The notes beneath the pieces are model-generated. The model was not told the DNA's origin and did no database searches. It saw only the letters and a program-made list of their open reading frames with translations. This document shows positions 57,554 to 64,000 of a DNA stretch of 64,000 nucleotides, one piece after another; the stretch's first letter is position 1; the number at the start of each line of letters is the position of its first letter. The translations under genes and the position numbers were made by a program. The stretch lies in the NCBI RefSeq assembly GCF_005239225.2, contig NC_133296.1, positions 2,852,001 through 2,916,000 of the forward strand. Reading direction: 5' to 3'. This DNA comes from Populus alba. Taxonomy: Eukaryota > Streptophyta > Magnoliopsida > Malpighiales > Salicaceae.

Positions 57554-60500
57554 ATGGCTTCTTTGATTCTTTTCCCTGCAAAATCTGTTACTGGAACTAG
57601 AAGCGAGACTAGCCCACCTGGGTTATTGTTCTCTGGTCGTGTTGGTCGTAGGTGGTCAGTGGTTCAGGTGGGGTTCCGGAATAAAAGGTTGTTTACAGTT
57701 CGGTCTGCTTTGGATTCTTTGGAAACAAACGTATCTGATATGAGTGTTAATGGTAATTCCTCAAAGCTTACCTTTTTTTTTTGGCTTTGAATTGTATTGT
57801 TTACTTATTTTTTGTGCATTTTTTTTCTTCATATCTGGGCTTTCTTTTGGTTTAAAGATTGGGACTTTCCATCCTTTTTTATATTGTTGGTATGGTGATT
57901 TTTAATTTTTGACGGTGTTAACTGTTGAATTTGTTTAAATAGCTCTGAATTTTGAGAGAGTAGGTCGGTGAGATGACTTGTAAATGTATCATTGAAATTT
58001 AATTCTGCCATTCAGCTGCTATGAATAAATTATAAATGGCTGACTGTTGTCTAATAAAGATTTTCATCAGATCAAATGCATATGATATGATGCCTCATTA
58101 TGTGTGACAAAAAGTACTGCCTTTTTATTTATTTAAAGGTCAGTAAGATGTGTAAGATGACATTTTTCTTCTCGCTGGCCATGCATTGAATTGTATGATT
58201 CCCAGCTCCGAAGGGGTTATTTCCACCAGAACCTGAACATTATAGGGGGCCAAAGCTGAAGGTGGCTATTATTGGAGCAGGGTTGGCAGGCATGTCCACT
58301 GCAGTGGAGCTATTGGATCAGGGCCATGAGGTATTTGCTTTTTCTGCTTTGTCTTGCGTGGTCATCTGATCATCTTGACCTTATTGAAACTCGAAAAAAT
58401 GCAGGCTTGTGGATTGCATATTTCAAACTTATTTATAGTTAAGAGCAAACTTGACATCCATTTCCTAGAAAGTTTGAATTGTTGTAATTTAATGGTTTTA
58501 TGTTATAATGTAAACTGAAGATAGATGTTCTTTTTCTTTTCTTTTTTTATCAGGTGGACATATACGATTCAAGGTCTTTCATTGGTGGTAAAGTGGGTTC
58601 ATTTGTTGATAGACGTGGAAACCATATTGAAATGGGACTTCATGTTTTCTTTGGTTGCTATAATAATCTTTTCCGTTTGATGAAGAAGGTGAAGCAAGTT
58701 TCTTTGGTTATTGTGATATAACAATTTAAAATAAATTTTTCAAACACAAAATACTCTTTAAATAATCTGATAGTTTTTCGGAATCACTACTCGAACATAG
58801 GTGGGTGCAGATAAAAATCTGCTTGTGAAGGATCATACTTACACATTTGTAAACAAGGGAGGTGAAATTGGTAGTATGATTTATTCTTGATCCTTATCGG
58901 ATCAAATTTTTCCTTACAGTATATGTGTGTATCATTGATTGAAATCATTTTTCCTCGGCTTACTAGCATCCTGTATTGTGTCATATTTTATCTTGTTTAC
59001 CATAATTAATTCCTTTCATAACTTGAACTTGATTCCAGAGCTTGATTTTCGGTTTCCAATTGGAGCTCCTTTGCATGGGATTAGTGCATTTTTGTCAACA
59101 AATCAGCTTAAGGTAATCTTCCCAGCATCCAGTTCGTTCTGAATTTTATGGGGCAATATCCTCCACCTTAGATGTTAACCCGAAAATGTCATCAACATGT
59201 TTATTATCCTTCTAACTGCTGCCTCTTTTCTTGCTTGAATGTCTCCTGGGCCATGGCACTGCATCTATTATGCATCACTACTAATGGTATTTAATTTCCT
59301 ATTTTTAGTGACACCCTCACATTTTTCATGGCAGTCCAAGTAGTGTAGTTTTGGCATTCAAATTTTTGCCAGAAGCAAAAATAAAAAAAAAAAAGTGCAA
59401 AAGAAACTATAAGGGTTTCATATGTCATCTTTCAACATCTTTTGGGAAGCTGAACTAGCTGGTGCCAAATTTCCTACCCCCTTAAACTCTCTTTTGATGT
59501 GTTATCTCGTGGTACTTTTCAATTTCAGACTTATGATATAGCAAGAAATGCTATGGCGCTTGCCCTGAGTCCAGTTGTAAAGGCTCTTGTTGATCCTGAT
59601 GGTGCATTGAGGGACATAAGGAATTTAGATAGTGTAAGAATTATGTCATTTCTCTTTCTTTTGATTAGTTGCCCAGGTCATTTTGTTAATATTATCATTG
59701 AAATTACATTTTCTTCTTACAGATCAGCTTCTCTGATTGGTTTTTGTCCAAAGGTGGAACACGCATGAGTATCCAAAGAATGTGGGATCCTGTTGCTTAT
59801 GCCCTTGGGTTTATTGACTGTGATAATATCAGTGCTCGGTGCATGCTGACCATATTCTCATTGTTTGCCACCAAGACAGAGGCTTCTTTACTTCGTATGC
59901 TCAAGGGTTCTCCAGATGTTTACTTGAGTGGTCCCATTAGAAAGTACATCGAAGATAAAGGAGGCAGGTACAGTTGTAAATATAGGTTCAAAGTCATTAC
60001 TTGTAAACTTTTTTTGGGTCTCACAATAATTGATACTCTTTATCTGCAAGAGCAGGTTTCATTTGAGGTGGGGATGCAGACAGATAATTTATGATAGATC
60101 ACCAGATGGAGAAATACATGTCACAGGACTTGCCTTGTCGAAGGTAAATGGCTTCTGATTTTCCTTATTTTAAACTTGATCCTTTAGGACATTGATGCTG
60201 TGATATTATCATTTACATGTTCAAATATCCTATCTTAAACCTGGTTACATTGCTCCAATTTAAGGATCAATAGGGATGCAATGTAATTGCCTCGACATTG
60301 TTTTGATGAATATTTCAATAAGCTATGGTTCTAAATTAAAGAGGTCTATGGAGAAGGCTTAAGAGAGGAAGACAAATTATTTAATCTGCACCTTTTGATG
60401 AATGAATAGGAAATGAATATCCTATTCTCTGTCTAACTCCCCAAGCACATGTTTGTGGGTTGGCAATTGGAGAATTGGTGGAGTTATTTTCTTGAGAATG

Positions 60501-62805
60501 ATGCATAGAATTTGGTGCTTATAAGGTTCAGAAATTAAAATCTTCAGTCTATACTCTACAAAGAATTTGTTAAGTTGAACCTGGCCAAATTAATAGATGG
60601 AAGGAAATGGAGTGTGCAAGGATATGCCATTGATATGCTATGATAGATGTGTCATTGTGGGTCCTATGGCAGGGTCAAGACCCGTGCATCAAACAATTTG
60701 GAAACCAGATTATTTATGTGTATTTTGGAGGTTTCTGTGTGCTATTTTTATTTTCCACCAGTGTTTGTAAGGTCTTCATTCATGAAACATTACATTTATA
60801 TCATTGCAGGCTACAGATAAGAAAGTTGTAACAGCCGATGCTTATGTTGCAGGTATACAGTCATATATGCCCTTTCTCTTTCTTCATATCTTGTATCAAT
60901 TGTGCATTGATGATCTTTTGTCATTCTATGGTTTGATTTGATGGTAGCTTGTGATGTCCCTGGAATTAAAAGACTACTTCCGTCCCAGTGGAGGGAATCA
61001 AAATTCTTTGATAATATTTATGAGCTAGTGGGAGTACCTGTTGTGACAGTACAACTTAGATACAATGGCTGGGTTACAGAGTTGCAGGATCTAGAACAAT
61101 CAAGGTGAATTTCTATCTATGCTGATGCTCTGATTGTGAAAGCAGGATGCTTTTTTCAATGACCAAGAATATCATCTGCTGTGGTGTTTTTTTGAGACTA
61201 TACACGGCATTTTCCCGTTAAGCCCCTGCTTCTTTCAATTGGCAGGCAGTTGCGACAAGCTGCTGGCTTAGATAACCTCCTGTACACTCCAGATGCAGAT
61301 TTTTCTTGTTTCGCTGACCTAGCACTCACTTCTCCAGAAGATTACTACATTGAAGGACAAGGTTCATTGCTCCAGTAAGAAAACAAATATCTCTACTCCA
61401 GTATATTGCTGTTAGTTTCTGCTTTATAAGGGAATGGCAATCAACCTTACATATCCCTAGAGGTATCTTTTATATTTCCATCCTTATCTGTTGTATTCAC
61501 AATATTATTATGTTTCAGATGTGTTCTGACACCGGGAGATCCTTACATGCCCTTGACAAATGATATAATCATAGAGAGAGTTTCAAAGCAGGTTTGTAGC
61601 ATTTAAACATTATCTCTTAACACCTAAAGTCATCTACTATCTATGGTCCTAAGCCCTATTACATACACTGGGAAGTTATGCAAAAACATAACATGGGCAG
61701 TGTTTGATTAAACTATCCAGGCTTTAGTAACTTCTGATCCATTCAGCTTGAAGAGTGCTTATCCCTAAGGCTTCTTTTGTTGCTATAAGTTTTTGGCGTA
61801 AGGGCACATGCACATGCTTGCGAAGTGTAAACTTGGCTTCAGATTGAAGTAACTATGCATTGAAAATGTGCCATTTGTGTGTTCTTGAGTGCAAACAACT
61901 TACACATATTTTTGCGAATAAAGAAAACATCTCTGTTAATTTTAGGACATCATTCCCAGCTAGTTTGGCACCACTAAAATTCCAGACTCTGTGTGTACGA
62001 AGTAACCAGGCCTTAATGCAAGTCCTTTTTAGCTCTGATACCACCTGCAGTTGCTCTTTTGTGTGGATATGGGTTCTTGGTAGTCCAAAAGCCAGTTAGA
62101 GATGAAAGGCTTACATCATCACAGATGGTTAGCTTGAGTTAATGTGCTTTCATCATAAAAAGATGGCTAAAATAATGCGCTCCTAACTTTCATTGTTGGT
62201 AGTTGATTCTTATTTGAGTATTGAATTATCATTTGATGAATCCATTTATTGTTGTGCAATATTCTCATTGTTTGTTCTTTTTTTATTTATTTAAATAACC
62301 AGGTCCTGACTTTATTCCCGTCATCCCAAGGTCTAGAAGTAACGTGGTCATCCGTTGTAAAAATTGCGCAATCTTTGTATCGTGAAGGACCTGGCAAAGA
62401 TCCCTTCAGACCTGATCAGAGGACACCTGTGAAGAATTTCTTCCTTGCTGGTTCATATACAAAACAGGTAACTTAAATTTCCCTAGACCCTTTAGCTTGA
62501 TAGAAAAGTAGCTTTAGTGCTTGCCTCCACAGCTTTCAGTATAAAAACAACCGGAGAGATAGGCAATACTTGCTTTATTTGAGTGAAAATGTGAAAAAAA
62601 AAACTAATAAATGAAGCATGGTTTCTGCATTGAACAGGATTACATAGACAGCATGGAAGGAGCGACCTTGTCCGGAAGACAAGCTTCAGCATATGTATGC
62701 GGTGCTGGGGAAGAGTTAGTAGCTTTGAGGAAGACACTTGCAGCTGTCGAATCTCAAGATGGCACAAAATCTCAAAATTTAATTGATGAGCTCAGTCTTG
62801 TATGA
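57554..62805 (+). CDS. ZDS: Zeta-carotene desaturase, complete, 14 exons
   Basis: Plastid FAD enzyme that converts zeta-carotene through neurosporene to prolycopene, passing electrons to plastoquinone. Exons: 57554-57752, 58206-58330, 58554-58688, 58801-58873, 59039-59112, 59529-59633, 59723-59967, 60056-60143, 60810-60852, 60948-61104, 61246-61374, 61519-61591, 62303-62467, 62638-62805. All introns are GT-AG and the sum is 592 codons, the usual family length. Residues ~1-55 are a Ser/Arg-rich transit peptide. The Rossmann FAD motif [10 protein letters not shown] lies near 86-95, and conserved blocks include [42 protein letters not shown] and [20 protein letters not shown]. An upstream in-frame GTG is ignored in favour of ATG at 57554. 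The last base of exon 4 is A, so the codon spanning the junction is Lys where I expect Glu from family knowledge. Confidence 0.96.
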
Positions 62806-63666
62806 TCTCATCACACATCACGCATCAAAGCTTTATGTGTATGGTGTCAAATGGGTGTAAGTTTATGATTTATGTAATTCTAAACGCTGCCAAAGTAAAG
62901 ATTAGTTTCAATTATGACGCTATCTAGGTATTTATGCTATATCCCTTTGATGTCCTGTCATCGGCTATGGTCGGATTCGAACATGCTTCATTAAAGCTAT
63001 CTGAAAAATTGGTTACTTAACTTCAACAAAAATCAAGCCACCAGACAGATATTGTTTGGAATCCTGGAAATAGCTGATTAACATTTTGCCACATGGAAAG
63101 ACAACAGACTTTGAATGGCAATGGCAAGGGAAAGGGCAACTTCATACATATATGTGTTCGTGAGAAAGATGGCCTAAACTCAAATTACTTGAAAATATTC
63201 TTGCTGCTGCAGGTTTTGAGATGACAAATGGTTCATTTCTCCTGCTCTCATTTTCTCTCCTAGAGCAAGGAAGCTGGCCAAAGAAACAGATTCTTCTCTT
63301 GAAAATCTGTCACCAATTCACCATTATGCGTGTTTTCTCTAGCAATCCTGCCTAGTCGAGCATGAAATCTTCCTCCGAGCTAAGAGTGGAAAAGAGCAGC
63401 CTTCACTGGCATCAAATACGCACAAAACAGTGTCCAACCATTGACACAAATCACAATAGCTAGAAATCAACATCAAAAGAGTAAAAAGCTTCAAACAAAC
63501 CCCACAAAATTGTTCAAAACACAAAGTTGATTTATCATTTTTAATGATTCTTCTTTACATAACTGCACATCAACATTAAAAGGGAAAAAAATCATCATCC
63601 AACACACAAAAACATTAAACACCCATAACGAAGTCATCATTCAAAGCTCAAATCACACACAATGTC
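62806..63666. other. ZDS 3' UTR and HYP-C 3' flank
   Basis: Copy of 11572-12694 and 25668-26762, with an internal deletion of ~0.3 kb relative to block B near 63003. The segment homologous to 26252-26620 is here, frame-broken. No gene seen. Confidence 0.7.
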
Positions 63667-64000
63667 TTACTTTACTAACTCAAACCCATCCCCTGCTTCC
63701 TTCTCAACTTCACTCTTAGCAACCTCCATCTCTTCATCAAAGAAGATATCCCATTTCCCTTCCCACTTGATAAAAAAACTCAGTATCCTCAAAATACTTC
63801 ACTCTATGCACATCCCCGGCCGGCGTAAACAAATAATCACCGACACCACCAAATCATGCCCAAATCTATCAATAATCTCGATAGGGTCCAATTTTCGGTT
63901 CTTCACCAGACAGCAGAGCGCGAACGCTCTTGTATTTGCACTTTCCTCTTGTTGTATAGGATTAGAATCTTTTGCACCAATTATTGGCATTTCTCTGAGC
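63667..64000 (-). pseudogene. HYP-C: unrecognised small gene, deleted, runs off right edge
   Basis: Same family as HYP-A and HYP-B: LREMPIIGAKDSNPIQQEESA, KLDPIEIIDRFGHDLVV, then a deletion of about 58 bp (near 63847) that removes the LKGSKRVWNLSKKAKYDPG region and shifts the frame. The deletion sits between short acac repeats. The tail KWEGKWDIFFDEEM to GDGFELVK with TAA at 63667-63669 is present, as is the seven-T run. The N-terminus lies beyond the window. Confidence 0.6.

Overview
The window looks like a gene-poor, repeat-rich stretch of a dicot tree nuclear genome. Spliced genes with GT-AG introns, a plastid carotenoid gene, LRR receptor kinases and plant LTR, TRIM, SINE and hAT elements all point to a plant. 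The combination resembles Salicaceae (Populus/Salix), but that is an inference from gene and repeat style, not a search result.

The backbone is a repeated unit of three genes: ZDS (zeta-carotene desaturase, + strand), a small unrecognised gene (HYP, - strand) and a MIK2-like LRR receptor kinase (RLK, - strand). Block A has a broken ZDS copy (1336-11571), HYP-A (12695-13291) and an intact RLK1 (14077-16904). Block B has an RLK fragment (24355-25270), HYP-B (26763-27339) and RLK2, which is split by a 10.7 kb insertion (28247-43626). Block C has RLK4 with frameshifts (47836-51735), the complete 14-exon ZDS (57554-62805) and HYP-C running off the right edge. At the left edge a kinase C-terminal stub is fused directly to ZDS exon 6, so block A began as an RLK-to-ZDS deletion junction.

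Mobile elements disrupt the copies. The broken ZDS carries two antisense Ty1/copia elements. One is complete, with seemingly identical 423-bp LTRs, a TAAGG target duplication and one in-frame stop. The other is an older copy lacking its 3' half. RLK2 is split by a 10.7 kb element with 2-kb LTRs, an AAACC target duplication and a tRNA-Arg-type primer site. It has no recognisable gag or pol but a 1.5-kb set of short tandem arrays. Also present are a non-autonomous hAT element with 8-bp target duplication, three TRIM elements, a tRNA-derived SINE, a likely solo LTR, a copia 3' LTR at the left edge, a gypsy gag relic and two decayed relatives of the 2-kb LTR.

Only ZDS (block C) and RLK1 look fully functional. 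ZDS acts in plastid carotenoid synthesis. The RLKs are surface receptors of a family that expands by tandem duplication, and this window shows several stages: tandem gene copies, a 144-bp LRR-pair array, an LRR-TM-LRR-TM-kinase fusion, premature stops and transposon splitting.
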